64,000 bases of DNA from Nonomuraea angiospora (GCF_014873145.1 NZ_JADBEK010000001.1:6634001-6698000), one strand, 5' to 3'; numbered from the stretch's first letter, positions 35,851 through 44,796 are shown. Program-made: numbers and translations. The notes: generated by a model from the letters alone, not told the origin.

Positions 35851-36308
35851 CGCCCGTCGTCATGCTCTGGCGCTCGGTACGCGAAGGCGGCGACACCAAG
35901 ACCCGCAAATCCCGCCGCACACTGGCCATGCCCAAACGCTGCGCGGAAGCCCTCAAGCTCCACCGCGAGCGACAGGACGTGGCCAAGAAGGCGGCAGGCG
36001 ACCGATGGCAGGACGACGACCTCGTCTTCGCATCCAAGGTCGGCACGGAACTCGACTCCCACAACGTCCGCCGCTCGTTCCGAGCCGTCCTCAAGAAGGC
36101 CGGCCTCAACGCCCAAGAGTGGACACCGAGCGAGATGCGGCACAGCTTCGTCTCGATGCTCTCCGACGCCGGCATGCCCATCGAGGCATCTCTCGCCTGG
36201 TCGGGCACCGCAACACCAGCGTCACCGGAACGGTCTCCCGCCAACAAGCTCCGCCCCCTCCTCTTGGAGCGCGCCGAAGCGGTGGACCAGATCTTCCGGG
36301 ACCTGTAG
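35851..36308 (+). pseudogene. Tyrosine recombinase (integrase), C-terminal part, inactivated
   Basis: WRSVREGGDTKTRKSRRTLA, MPKRCAEALKLHRERQDVAK, SHNVRRSFRAVLKKAG and the catalytic MRHSFVSMLSD (Arg-II region) are clear. Then the frame shifts: SRLVGHRNTSVT, with the late His/Arg box, is read one frame away, and the residue at the nucleophilic Tyr position reads Ser (VSRQQ where VYRKQ is usual). The N-terminal half is absent. It lies 57 bp from the 3' end of tRNA-Ala, the usual seat of an integrase in a tRNA-inserted element. Confidence 0.8.
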
Positions 36309-36323
36309 TCACTCAGCAACGCA

Positions 36324-36357
36324 AAAGGCCGCTTCCAATGCTCTGGAAGCGGCCTTT
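36324..36357 (-). terminator. Strong hairpin terminator after tRNA-Ala
   Basis: A 14-bp perfect stem (AAAGGCCGCTTCCA and its complement) with a 6-nt loop, followed on the minus strand by TTTTG. Confidence 0.75.
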
Positions 36358-36365
36358 GACCTGGG

Positions 36366-36439
36366 TGGAGATGAGGGGATTCGAACCCCTGACCCCTTCG
36401 ATGCGAACGAAGTGCGCTACCGGACTGCGCTACATCCCC
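36366..36439 (-). tRNA. tRNA-Ala (CGC)
   Basis: 74 nt. Acceptor GGGGATG/CATCTCC contains the G3:U70 pair that marks alanine tRNA. The anticodon loop is TTCGCAT (anticodon CGC), the T-loop TTCGAAT. CCA is not encoded. Confidence 0.95.
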
Positions 36440-36488
36440 AAGGACTCGACCAGATTAGCAAACTCTGAGGGGTCCTCGCGCCACCGTT

Positions 36489-37076
36489 TCAGTCGCCCAC
36501 CGCTCGCCTGGGCGGTTCGGCGTACTGATCGAACAGAACATCCGCGTTCAGCGCCGTGAGGTCGATGACCTCAGCCTGGGCGGCCGCCTCCGCGGCCCGG
36601 CGCCGCTCGCGTGCCCGCCGCAGGCGCTCAGCGCGCGCCTGGCGGGCTCGTTCGCGGCGTTCCCTATCGACTTGTACGGCGATGCGGAGAAACGCCATGT
36701 ACGCGAACGTGATGACGACCGAGGGAGCCACACCCCACCACGGGATCATCTTGACCGCGGCCGTCACGACGGAGGCCAGCACCAGCAGCGCGGTGAAGAA
36801 CAGCAGCCGCCGCCGGCGGGCCACGATGATCGCGCGGCGCCGGAGCCGGAACTGGCGCACATCGACCTTCTCGACCTCGGCAGGAGGCGACCCGTCGTCC
36901 TCGTCCCCGTCCGATGGGCCCAGGTTGTCGAGATCGGGGAGCTGGTGCTCGCCGGTGTAGTGCTCTTCGAGCTCGGCCAGTTCGGCCAGGTTCGTCTTGT
37001 CTTTGCGCAGCCACATCGGGATCAGGACGCAAAGCCACATCACGACGATGACCAGATAGAGGAAGGCGCTGCTCAT
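36489..37076 (-). CDS. glpR: GlpR-like receptor of gephyrin-like protein
   Basis: 195 residues with a membrane helix at the N-terminus (residues 3-22), an acidic cytoplasmic segment (GPSDGDEDDG), a second pair of hydrophobic segments (about residues 92-130) and a highly charged Arg/Ala-rich coiled coil. This matches the actinobacterial membrane protein named as receptor of the MoeA-like Glp, which in Corynebacterium is linked to cell division. The glp gene is 1.8 kb away in the same direction, with moaC, moaB and a GNAT gene between. GGAGGTGCCC precedes ATG 37076. Confidence 0.75.
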   Translation of the reverse strand: MSSAFLYLVIVVMWLCVLIPMWLRKDKTNLAELAELEEHYTGEHQLPDLDNLGPSDGDEDDGSPPAEVEKVDVRQFRLRRRAIIVARRRRLLFFTALLVLASVVTAAVKMIPWWGVAPSVVITFAYMAFLRIAVQVDRERRERARQARAERLRRARERRRAAEAAAQAEVIDLTALNADVLFDQYAEPPRRAVGD

Positions 37077-37200
37077 GGGCACCTCCGGGCAGCACAAAGA
37101 CGCGAGTGTGCTTGTCGCGCCTTCAATGTGCTCACGTCACGCACCGTAAGACCGCGTGTCACTAATTGACGAGCATTCGGTGCGGTGTGTCGCGAGATCG

Positions 37201-37845
37201 TCAAACCTCTTCGACGGAAGGCCCCCCGTGAGCAGCTGACTCACGCGCGCGACGCCACTGCACGAGCAGACCGCCAGGAATGTCCTCAGCGGTCAACGCG
37301 TAGCAAATGTGGTCGCGCCAGGCTCCGTCGATGTGAAGTTGGCGCCGCCGAATGCCTTCTTCCCGGAAACCGAGCTTCTCAACCACCCGTCGGCTGGCTT
37401 GATTCTCGGGACGGATGTTCGCTTCCAGCCGATGCAGCCCCGTGGTGAAGAAGCAATGGTCAACGGCCATGGCCAGGGCGGTGGGGGTGATCCCCTTGCC
37501 GGCGAGGGCGCCGTCGATCCAGTAGCCGACCTGGGCGGAACGGGCGGCGCCCCACACGATCGCGCCCACGGTCAGCTGCCCCGCGAAGCGCCCTCCGTAC
37601 GTGATCACCCACGGCATCGCCAGGCCCTGCCGGGCCTCGCGGCGCAGGGTGCCGACCATGGAGACGTACGGGCCGAGCCCGGTCCTGAACAGCGGTGTCT
37701 CGGGGTTGCTGGGCTCCCAGGGGCGTAGCCAGTCGGCGTTTCGCAGCCGGGTCTCGCGCCATACCCGCACGTCGCTCAGCCGCAGCGGCCGGAGGCCTAC
37801 CGGACCTTCGTTCAGGGTCACCGGCCAGCCACGAAGTCGATCCAC
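37201..37845 (-). CDS. GNAT N-acetyltransferase (RimJ-like)
   Basis: 214 residues. The acetyl-CoA region reads GKGITPTALAMAVDHCFF, and the family end motifs IRPENQASRRVVEKLGFREEG are present, as in RimJ/RimL ribosomal protein acetyltransferases. The substrate is unknown. GTG at 37845 follows GAGAGA; a GTG nine codons later is an alternative. It sits downstream of moaB in the molybdenum-cofactor/galU cluster. Confidence 0.88.
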   Translation of the reverse strand: MDRLRGWPVTLNEGPVGLRPLRLSDVRVWRETRLRNADWLRPWEPSNPETPLFRTGLGPYVSMVGTLRREARQGLAMPWVITYGGRFAGQLTVGAIVWGAARSAQVGYWIDGALAGKGITPTALAMAVDHCFFTTGLHRLEANIRPENQASRRVVEKLGFREEGIRRRQLHIDGAWRDHICYALTAEDIPGGLLVQWRRARESAAHGGPSVEEV

Positions 37846-37899
37846 TCTCTCATCATCCCCCCATCGGGCATGATGTCGCCACGCATCACGGAATCGCGA

Positions 37900-38382
37900 T
37901 CAGCGCGGGTGATCGCCTCCCCGGATCTGGTCGACCGCGTGCTGGAGAATCGGCGCGAGTACGGCGACGCCATCGCGTACGCCACCCGACGATCCGGGCA
38001 AATTAATGATCAAGGTGTTGCCCGCCTGGCCGGCCAGCCCTCTGGACAGAATCGAGGTCGGGACCTTTTCCCGATTCGCCAGCCGAATGGTCTCGGCTAC
38101 ACCGGGAATTTCCCGAGAAATTACCCGGGAAGTCATCTCCGGGGTCAGGTCCATGGGCGTCAACCCGGTCCCTCCGGTGGTCACGATGACGTCGTAGCCC
38201 TGCGCCACCCCGTCACGGAGCGCTCCTTCCACCGGCTCCCCGTCGGGCACCACCAGGGGGCCCTCCACGACCTCACAGCCCGCGTCGCGGCGCAGCAGGT
38301 CAACGAGCAGCGGCCCGGATTTATCCGCATAAACCCCGGCCGACGCCCGGTTCGACACGGTGATCACGAGTGCGCGGATCAT
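37900..38382 (-). CDS. moaB: MogA/MoaB family molybdenum cofactor protein
   Basis: 160 residues with the MPT-binding motif TTGGTGLTPMDLTPE, the segment SREIPG, and INLPGSSGGV. Proteins of this family adenylylate molybdopterin or act in its binding. ATG 38382 overlaps the moaC stop by 4 bp. Confidence 0.92.
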   Translation of the reverse strand: MIRALVITVSNRASAGVYADKSGPLLVDLLRRDAGCEVVEGPLVVPDGEPVEGALRDGVAQGYDVIVTTGGTGLTPMDLTPEMTSRVISREIPGVAETIRLANREKVPTSILSRGLAGQAGNTLIINLPGSSGGVRDGVAVLAPILQHAVDQIRGGDHPR

Positions 38383-38861
38383 TCCGGCTCCCTGCTCCAG
38401 CGACCGGTCTTGCCGCCCAGCTTCTCCTCCACCCGCACGTCGGTGATCACCGCGGCCGGATCGACCGCCTTGACCATGTCGATCAGCGCCAGCGCGGCCA
38501 CGGAGACCGCCGTCAGCGCCTCCATCTCCACGCCGGTGCGGTCGGCCGTCTTCACCCGGCAGGTGATCGCCACGCCCCAGTCCTCGACGTCCAGCGTCAC
38601 CTTCACCCCGTGCAGCGCGATCGGATGGCAGAGCGGGATCAGGTCGGGCGTCCGCTTCGCCCCCATGATCCCCGCGATCCGCGCCACGCCCAGCGCGTCG
38701 CCCTTGGGCACCTCGCCGGACCGCAGCAATTCCACGACCTCGCCCGACAGCAGCACCCGCCCGGTCGCCGTGGCGGTGCGAGCCGTCACGTCCTTGGTGG
38801 AGACGTCCACCATGCGAGCGGCCCCGGTCTCATCCACGTGGGTCAGCCCCGAGTCACTCAC
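38379..38861 (-). CDS. moaC: Cyclic pyranopterin monophosphate synthase MoaC
   Basis: 160 residues: MVDVSTKDVTARTATATGRV near the start, GIMGAKRTPDLIPLCHPIAL with the conserved Lys and His, and GVEMEALTAVSVAALA. MoaC converts the MoaA product to cyclic pyranopterin monophosphate, the first committed step of molybdenum cofactor synthesis. The GTG start overlaps the glp stop (GTGA), and its end overlaps moaB. Confidence 0.95.
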   Translation of the reverse strand: MSDSGLTHVDETGAARMVDVSTKDVTARTATATGRVLLSGEVVELLRSGEVPKGDALGVARIAGIMGAKRTPDLIPLCHPIALHGVKVTLDVEDWGVAITCRVKTADRTGVEMEALTAVSVAALALIDMVKAVDPAAVITDVRVEEKLGGKTGRWSREPE

Positions 38862-40045
38862 AGCCGGATCACCTCGACAGTCGCCCCCTCGGGCAGCTCG
38901 GTCACGTCCTCCGCCACCACGATCAGCGCGTTGGCCGAGGCCAGCGCGGCGAGCTGGTGCGAGCCCTGGCCGTGCGCCGGCGCCACCGTGCCGTCCGAGG
39001 CCAGCACGCCGCGCAGGAACGACCGCCGTCCGGCGGGCGAGCGCACCGGCCCGGTCAGGCGGGCGGTCACCGATTGCGGCATGTCCGCGGGGAGGCCGCG
39101 CATCTTGTCGAGCGCCGGACGTACGAACAGCATGAAAGACACATAGGACGACACCGGGTTGCCGGGCAGCGCGAAGATCGGCACCTGGTCCTCCCCCAGC
39201 ACGCCGAACCCCTGCGGCATCCCCGGCTGCATCGCCACCTTCTCGAACCGGACGGTCCCCAGCGGCGACAGGGCCTCCTTGACCGGCTCGTACGCCCCCA
39301 TGGACACGCCGCCGCTGGTGATGATCGCATCGGCCCGCATCAGGTGGGTGTCGAGCCGATCGAGCAGCACGCCCGGATCGTCCCCGACGGACCCTGCCCG
39401 GAACCCCTCGCCTCCGGCCTCCCGCACGGCGGCGGTCAGCGTGAAGCTGTTGGAGTCCCAGATCTGCCCGGGAGCCAGCGGGCCGCCCGGCTCGACCAGC
39501 TCCGCGCCCGTCGAGATGACGACGACCCGGGGCCGGGGCCGCGCCCAGATCCGCCGCCTTCCCACCCCGGCGATGATCCCGAGCTGGGAGGGCCCGATCA
39601 CCGTGCCCGGCTTGAGCACGACCTCGCCGGCCTGCACGTCCTCGCCCGCCCGCCGGATCGCGTTGCCGGCGCTCACCTGGCGGGAGATCTGTACGGTGAC
39701 CGTGCCCCCGTCCGTCCACTCGACCGGCACCACGGCGTCGGCCCCGGCCGGCATGGGAGCACCGGTCATGATGCGTACGGCGTGCCCCGGCCCCACGGCC
39801 CGCAGTTCCTGGGACCCGGCCGCCACATCGTCGGTCACCGGCAACGTAACCGGAACATCCGAAACATCGACAGCACGTACGGCATAGCCATCCATTGCCG
39901 AGTTGTCGAACGGCGGCAGCGGCACCGGCGAGACGACCTCCTCGGCCAGCGTCGCCCCCAGCGCCTGCTCCAGCTCCAGCTCCAGCGGCGCCAGCGGACG
40001 AACAGTGGCCAGGATCTCAGCCAGGTGCTCGTCAACCGATTTCAT
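38858..40045 (-). CDS. glp: Molybdopterin molybdotransferase (MoeA/Glp, gephyrin-like)
   Basis: 395 residues in the MoeA order: N-terminal domain with PPFDNSAMDGYAVRA and RIMTGAPMPAGADAVV, central MoCF domain with ISTGAELVEP, SNSFTL and TSGGVSMGAYE, ALPGNPVSSYVSF, then the C-terminal barrel. It inserts molybdate into molybdopterin. The actinobacterial version next to glpR is also implicated in division in Corynebacterium. It overlaps galU upstream by 14 bp and moaC downstream by 4 bp, so the unit galU-glp-moaC-moaB is tightly coupled. Confidence 0.92.
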   Translation of the reverse strand: MKSVDEHLAEILATVRPLAPLELELEQALGATLAEEVVSPVPLPPFDNSAMDGYAVRAVDVSDVPVTLPVTDDVAAGSQELRAVGPGHAVRIMTGAPMPAGADAVVPVEWTDGGTVTVQISRQVSAGNAIRRAGEDVQAGEVVLKPGTVIGPSQLGIIAGVGRRRIWARPRPRVVVISTGAELVEPGGPLAPGQIWDSNSFTLTAAVREAGGEGFRAGSVGDDPGVLLDRLDTHLMRADAIITSGGVSMGAYEPVKEALSPLGTVRFEKVAMQPGMPQGFGVLGEDQVPIFALPGNPVSSYVSFMLFVRPALDKMRGLPADMPQSVTARLTGPVRSPAGRRSFLRGVLASDGTVAPAHGQGSHQLAALASANALIVVAEDVTELPEGATVEVIRL

Positions 40046-40934
40046 CGAGGAACTCCCGCAGCCACGGCACGAACTCGGGCGCCAGGTCCTCCCGGTCCAC
40101 CGCGAACTTCACCACCGTCCGCAAATAGTCAAGCTTGTCGCCGGTGTCGTACCTGCGCCCTCTGAACAGCACCCCGTGCACGGGCCCGCCGTCGCCGGAC
40201 CCGCGTCCGGCGAGGGTGCGCAGCGCGTCGGTGAGCTGGATCTCGCCCCCGCGGCCCGGCGGCGTGTTCTCCAGCACCTCGAACACCGCGGGGTCGATCA
40301 CGTAGCGCCCGATGATCGCCCAGTTGGACGGCGCCTCGTCGGCCGGCGGCTTCTCCACCAGGTCGGTCACGCGGACGACGTCGTCGTCGGCGGTGGCCTC
40401 GATGGTCGCGACGCCGTACAGGGAGACCTGCTCCTTGGGCACCTCCATCAGCGCGATCACGCTCCCCCCGAACGTGTCACGCACCTCGATCATGCGCTTG
40501 AGCAGCGGATCGCGATAGTCGATCAGGTCGTCGCCGAGCAGGCAGGCGAAGGGGTGGCCGCCGACGTGCTGCTTGGCGCAGAGCACCGCGTGGCCGAGCC
40601 CCTTGGGCTCGCCCTGACGTACGTAGTGGAGCGTCGCCAGCGAGGCCGGCTCGCGAACCTGGGACAACCGGTGCTCGTCGCCCTTGGCCTCAAGGGCCTC
40701 CTCCAGCTCGAACGCGCGGTCGAAGTGATCCTCGATGGAGCGTTTATTCTTGCCGGTGACCATGAGGACGTCGAGGAGCCCAGCGGAGGCTGCCTCCTCG
40801 ACGACATACTGGATCGCGGGCTTGTCGACGATGGGCAACATCTCCTTCGGTGTCGCCTTGGTCGCCGGAAGGAACCGGGTGCCCAGACCCGCGGCGGGCA
40901 CGACGGCTTTCGTCACAGGGTCGAAGTCAGCCAT
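40032..40934 (-). CDS. galU: UTP-glucose-1-phosphate uridylyltransferase
   Basis: 300 residues. Nucleotide-binding start AVVPAAGLGTRFLPATKATP KEM, then QYVVEEA, and the sugar-binding VEKPP and IIGRYV segments are diagnostic of GalU. It makes UDP-glucose for glycan, trehalose and wall polymers. It is the first gene of the galU-glp-moaC-moaB unit and divergent from the cyclo-ligase gene. Confidence 0.95.
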   Translation of the reverse strand: MADFDPVTKAVVPAAGLGTRFLPATKATPKEMLPIVDKPAIQYVVEEAASAGLLDVLMVTGKNKRSIEDHFDRAFELEEALEAKGDEHRLSQVREPASLATLHYVRQGEPKGLGHAVLCAKQHVGGHPFACLLGDDLIDYRDPLLKRMIEVRDTFGGSVIALMEVPKEQVSLYGVATIEATADDDVVRVTDLVEKPPADEAPSNWAIIGRYVIDPAVFEVLENTPPGRGGEIQLTDALRTLAGRGSGDGGPVHGVLFRGRRYDTGDKLDYLRTVVKFAVDREDLAPEFVPWLREFLDEIG

Positions 40935-40958
40935 GAGTAGACCCTAGTGGAGGTATCT

Positions 40959-41528
40959 GTGGACAAGCTGAACCTGCGTCGCGACCTGAGTTCGGCACGC
41001 GCCTCCCTCTCCCCCGAACAACAGCGGGCAAACTCCATCAAGATCCGCGAAACTCTGCTCGACCAGCCATGGGTCCAGATGGCCGGTCTCGTGGCCTGCT
41101 ACTGGTCAACGGGGTCGGAGCCGGATACGCACGGGCTCGTGTTCGCTCTCTGGAAACATGGAGCCACCGTTATCCTCCCCGTCCTGCTTGAGGACAATGA
41201 CCTGGATTGGGCGGTGTACGACGGGCCGGACTCGCTCGCCCCGGGCCGCTTCGGGATCATGGAGCCGGTCGACACCCGCCGCGGCGTCGACGCCATCCGC
41301 ACCGCCGCCCTCGTGATCGTCCCGGCCCTGGCGGTGGACAGGGCGACGGGTGTACGTCTGGGGCGGGGCGGCGGCTCGTACGATCGTGCCCTGGCCAGGG
41401 TGGGCCCCAACGTCCCGACGGTCGCCCTGCTGCACGACGGCGAGCTGATCGAGGGCATCCCGGCGGAGCCTCATGACCGGCACGTCCGTTTTGCCGCGAC
41501 CCCGGGGGGACTCACTAGGCTTATGTGA
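40959..41528 (+). CDS. 5-formyltetrahydrofolate cyclo-ligase
   Basis: 189 residues with the C-terminal signature LGRGGGSYDR and VPALAVDRATGVRL, plus the N-terminal LRRDL..AR of the family. It converts 5-formyl-THF to 5,10-methenyl-THF using ATP. GTG at 40959 is preferred because GGAGGT lies 5 nt upstream; that Shine-Dalgarno sits within the alternative GTG at 40947. It overlaps an upstream GTG alternative of the antiporter gene. Confidence 0.93.
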   Translation: MDKLNLRRDLSSARASLSPEQQRANSIKIRETLLDQPWVQMAGLVACYWSTGSEPDTHGLVFALWKHGATVILPVLLEDNDLDWAVYDGPDSLAPGRFGIMEPVDTRRGVDAIRTAALVIVPALAVDRATGVRLGRGGGSYDRALARVGPNVPTVALLHDGELIEGIPAEPHDRHVRFAATPGGLTRLM

Positions 41529-41551
41529 CCGCAGGGACGAGAGGGGGCCAG

Positions 41552-43057
41552 ATGACACTAGATGTCTGGCTTCTTCTGAGTGCCGCGATTGTCATCGCGG
41601 CCATCGCGTCCGTACGCGTCGCGCACCGTACCGGCCTGCCCAGCCTGCTGGTGTTCCTCGGCATCGGCCTGATCCTGGGCGAGGGCGGGTTCGGGATCCC
41701 CTTCGACAACCCCCAGCTCGCCCAGCAGATCGGCCTCACCGCACTGGCGGTGATCCTGGCCGAAGGCGGACTTACCACGAGCTGGTCGCATGTGCGGCGT
41801 TCAGTCCCGTTGGCCCTGATCATGGCGACCGTGGGCGTGACGGTCAGCATCGTCGTGGTGGCGCTGGCCGTACAGGTTCTTCTCGGCATAGACCAGACGA
41901 CGGCGCTGATCCTCGGCGCGGTGCTGGCCTCCACGGACGCCGCCGCCGTCTTCTCCGTGCTGCGCAGACTGCCGCTCCCGCCCCGGCTGGCGGGCGTGCT
42001 GGAGGCCGAGTCCGGCTTCAACGACGCCCCCACGGTCATCGCCGTGATGCTGCTCAGCGGGGCCGGGCGCTCTTCCGCGTCCCCGGGAACGTTCCTCCTC
42101 GAGACCTCGGTCGAGCTGATCATCGGCGCCGCGGTCGGCCTGGCCGTAGGCCCCGCGGGCGCGTACGCGCTGCGCCGCGTCGCGCTCCCCGCCTCCGGCC
42201 TCTATCCGCTCGCCGTGCTTTCACTCACATTCGTCTCGTACGGCGGGGCCGTGCTGCTGCACGGCTCGGGGTTCCTGGCCGTCTACCTGACGGCGTTGAT
42301 CCTGGGCAATTCGCGGCTGCCGCACCGGGCGGCGACCAGGGGGTTCGCGGAGGGGGCCGCGTGGCTGGCGCAGATCGGGCTGTTCGTCATGCTCGGTCTG
42401 CTGGCCAGCCCCACGGAGATGCCGTCGTCCATCGTGCCCGGCCTGATCGCCGGCACCGTCCTGGTGCTCCTGGCGCGGCCGCTCTCGGTCATGGTGAGCT
42501 CGCTGCTGTCGTGGGCGCTGCGGATGGGCCGGGTGAGCTGGCGCGAACAGGCGTTCCTGTCGTGGGCGGGGCTGCGCGGCGCGATCCCGATCGTGCTCGC
42601 CACCATCCCCTGGGCGTCGAACGTCGAAGGATCCAAGGAGATCTTCAACGAGGTCTTCGTGATCGTCATCGTGTTCACGCTGCTGCAGGGGCCGACGCTG
42701 CCCTTCGTGGCCCGGCTGCTCGGGGTGGCGGCCCCCGGGGAGGCGCACGACCTGGAGGTGGAGGCGGCGCCGCTCGAAGAGCTCAAGGCGGACCTGCTGC
42801 AGGTCAAGGTGTTTCCCGGCTCTCGGCTGCACGGCGTGGAGATCTTCGAGCTCCGCCTGCCCGCCGGGGCGCAGGTGACGCTGATCGTGCGTGACGGCAA
42901 ATCCTTCGTCCCCACCGGAAATACCAGGATCAGGGTGGAGGACCAGATCCTGCTGGTCACCACCGCCTCCTGCCGTGACCAGGTCGAACGCCGCTTGCGC
43001 GCCGTGAGCCGAAGCGGAAAACTGGCGGGCTGGTACGGAGAGCGGGGACTGGAATAG
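41552..43057 (+). CDS. Potassium/proton antiporter (CPA1/NhaP2 type) with RCK_C domain
   Basis: 501 residues. About 12-13 membrane helices fill residues 1-390, including the ion-site region LASTDAAAVFSVLR and ESGFNDAPTV. The C-terminal cytosolic part (about 415-490) is a TrkA-C/RCK_C regulatory domain (VFPGSRLHGVEIFELRLPAG). It exchanges cytoplasmic K+ (or Na+) for protons. ATG at 41552 follows GAGAGGGGG. It lies just downstream of the cyclo-ligase. Confidence 0.9.
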   Translation: MTLDVWLLLSAAIVIAAIASVRVAHRTGLPSLLVFLGIGLILGEGGFGIPFDNPQLAQQIGLTALAVILAEGGLTTSWSHVRRSVPLALIMATVGVTVSIVVVALAVQVLLGIDQTTALILGAVLASTDAAAVFSVLRRLPLPPRLAGVLEAESGFNDAPTVIAVMLLSGAGRSSASPGTFLLETSVELIIGAAVGLAVGPAGAYALRRVALPASGLYPLAVLSLTFVSYGGAVLLHGSGFLAVYLTALILGNSRLPHRAATRGFAEGAAWLAQIGLFVMLGLLASPTEMPSSIVPGLIAGTVLVLLARPLSVMVSSLLSWALRMGRVSWREQAFLSWAGLRGAIPIVLATIPWASNVEGSKEIFNEVFVIVIVFTLLQGPTLPFVARLLGVAAPGEAHDLEVEAAPLEELKADLLQVKVFPGSRLHGVEIFELRLPAGAQVTLIVRDGKSFVPTGNTRIRVEDQILLVTTASCRDQVERRLRAVSRSGKLAGWYGERGLE

Positions 43058-43124
43058 GCGTTTGACCTAATCGGTTACCATTAGCAGTCGCATCCCTCGA
43101 GTGCCAGACCTTAAGGAGGAGCGC

Positions 43125-43421
43125 GTGCCGACGTACCAGTACGCCTGCAACGACTGCGGCGAGCAGCTTGAGGTCGTTCAGAAGTTCACCGACGACGCGT
43201 TGACGATCTGCCCTGCTTGCGAGGGGAACCTGCGGAAGGTCTTCTCGGCTGTCGGCATCGTGTTCAAGGGGTCGGGCTTCTACCGGACCGACAACCGCTC
43301 GTCGTCGACCTCGACTTCCACGGCGTCCTCATCTTCCTCGTCGTCGAAGCCCGCGGAGAGCAAGTCCGCGGACACCAGCACGTCCACCCCCGCCGCCGCC
43401 CCCGCCGCAGCCTCTAACTGA
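43125..43421 (+). CDS. FmdB-family zinc ribbon protein
   Basis: 98 residues. VPTYQYACNDCGEQLE followed by CPACEG gives the CxxC...CxxC zinc ribbon of FmdB proteins, then GIVFKGSGFYRTD. The second half is a low-complexity Ser/Thr/Ala tail. Proposed to be a small regulator. GTG at 43125 follows AAGGAGG. Confidence 0.92.
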   Translation: MPTYQYACNDCGEQLEVVQKFTDDALTICPACEGNLRKVFSAVGIVFKGSGFYRTDNRSSSTSTSTASSSSSSSKPAESKSADTSTSTPAAAPAAASN

Positions 43422-43989
43422 CCCTCCCGTCAGCCACCGCGCAGCCTCTCGCCAGTCGTCCCCAGGACGTGGCCGCTCAGCGCCAACCGCCGCGGCCACC
43501 TGGGCGGGGTTCGCGCGTTTCAGGCCGCGTGCGGCGTCAGGCGGGGTCGCGTGCGCGCACCGACATGGGCACAGACGCACGCTTGAGGATCGCGGCTTTT
43601 GTGGGCCCACGCCGGCCTCACACTGGCACCTCGCGCGGCCCCGCACCACCCGCCACCGCGGCCGCGTCGGGTTCCAGCATCTCTTGGACGGGCACCATCA
43701 CCTCACGGGGTCCCACCAGCACCTCATGCGGTCCCAATCCGCCCAGCACCGACCACACACTCATGCGTGGACCCTCCAGCACCTCACGGGGGATCTCCTC
43801 GCCGGCATCGGCAGCATCGGCGACCCCAGCAACCCGCCCGGCCCGCATGCGCACTGCTGCAAACCGACGACGGCCTTCACCCCCAGGCCCCTTGGACTCC
43901 CAGGCCTCCCCTCGAGCTGAAATCAAGTTATCCACAGAACGGAATTCGGCTCACCCTGGCCCGTCCCCGATCCGGCTACTCTCTCGGCC
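43422..43989. other. Gene-poor stretch with imperfect short repeats
   Basis: Four degenerate copies of about 15 bp resembling CACCTCACGGGGTCCC occur between 43.62 and 43.80 kb. A minus-strand frame (43618-43935, 105 residues with repeated GPREV/GPHEV units) crosses them but lacks a convincing start, and I do not call it a gene. Confidence 0.4.
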
Positions 43990-44796
43990 ATGGTCACTCG
44001 CGCAGACATCGGCGTCATCGGCGGTTCCGGCTTCTACTCACTGCTCGACGACGCGGAAGAGATCAAGCTCACCACACCCTACGGCCCCCCGAGCGACGTC
44101 GTCACGGTCGGACGCATCGGCACCCGTTCGGTGGCGTTCATCCCCAGACATGGGCGAGATCACCGTTTCCCCCCACACCGCATCCCCTACCGCGCCAACC
44201 TCTGGGCTCTGCGCATGCTCGGCGTGCGCCAGGTGCTCGCCCCCAGCGCCGTAGGCTCCCTGAGAGCCGAGTACGGCCCCGGCGCCATGGTCATCCCCGA
44301 CCAACTCGTAGACCGCACCTCAGGCCGCGTCCAGACCTACTACGACGCGGACGGCGCGGTCCACGTCTCCTTCGCCGACCCCTACTGCCCGTCAGGCCGG
44401 GCCACCGCGGCGGAGACCGCCCGCTCGACCGGCTGGGAGACGGTCGACGGCGGCACCCTGGTGGTCATCGAGGGTCCGCGCTTCTCGACGCGAGCGGAGT
44501 CCCAGTGGTTCGCGGGCAACGGGTGGTCGGTCGTCGGCATGACCGGCTTCCCCGAGGCCGTCCTGGCCCGCGAGCTGGCCCTCTGCTACACCTCGCTCTC
44601 CCTGGTGACCGACCATGACGCCGGGGTCGAGGCCGGCCAGGGCGTCACGCACGACGAGGTCCTGGAGTTCTTCGCGCAAAACGTCACCCGCATGCGCACC
44701 TTGGTGGCGGAGACCGTACAAGCCCTCCCGGAAGAGCGCACCTGCCCGTGCGGGGCGGCGCTCGACGGCATCAAGCTCCCCTTCGAGCTGCCGTGA
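43990..44796 (+). CDS. mtnP: S-methyl-5'-thioadenosine phosphorylase
   Basis: 268 residues. IGVIGGSGFYSL, FIPRHGRDHRFPPHRIPYRA, the VVIEGPRFSTRAES phosphate/substrate segment and VGMTGFPEA are the MTAP pattern. It splits methylthioadenosine into adenine and methylthioribose-1-phosphate in methionine salvage. Its stop overlaps the start of the next gene (GTGA). Confidence 0.93.
   Translation: MVTRADIGVIGGSGFYSLLDDAEEIKLTTPYGPPSDVVTVGRIGTRSVAFIPRHGRDHRFPPHRIPYRANLWALRMLGVRQVLAPSAVGSLRAEYGPGAMVIPDQLVDRTSGRVQTYYDADGAVHVSFADPYCPSGRATAAETARSTGWETVDGGTLVVIEGPRFSTRAESQWFAGNGWSVVGMTGFPEAVLARELALCYTSLSLVTDHDAGVEAGQGVTHDEVLEFFAQNVTRMRTLVAETVQALPEERTCPCGAALDGIKLPFELP

Noticed and set aside
20652..36308. 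A biosynthetic gene cluster suggested by SARP, MBL, VOC and DUF4872-type pieces
   Set aside because: No core biosynthetic enzyme is present and most pieces are broken.
38957..40165. A 402-residue plus-strand frame opposite glp
   Set aside because: His/Arg-rich antisense shadow of the MoeA-type gene, which has complete motifs.
41473..42894. A 473-residue plus-strand frame inside the antiporter gene
   Set aside because: No motif, highly basic composition, and the antiporter frame is unmistakable.
43618..43935. A 105-residue minus-strand frame with repeated GPREV units
   Set aside because: No start signal and the composition fits repeat DNA. Kept only as a repeat note.
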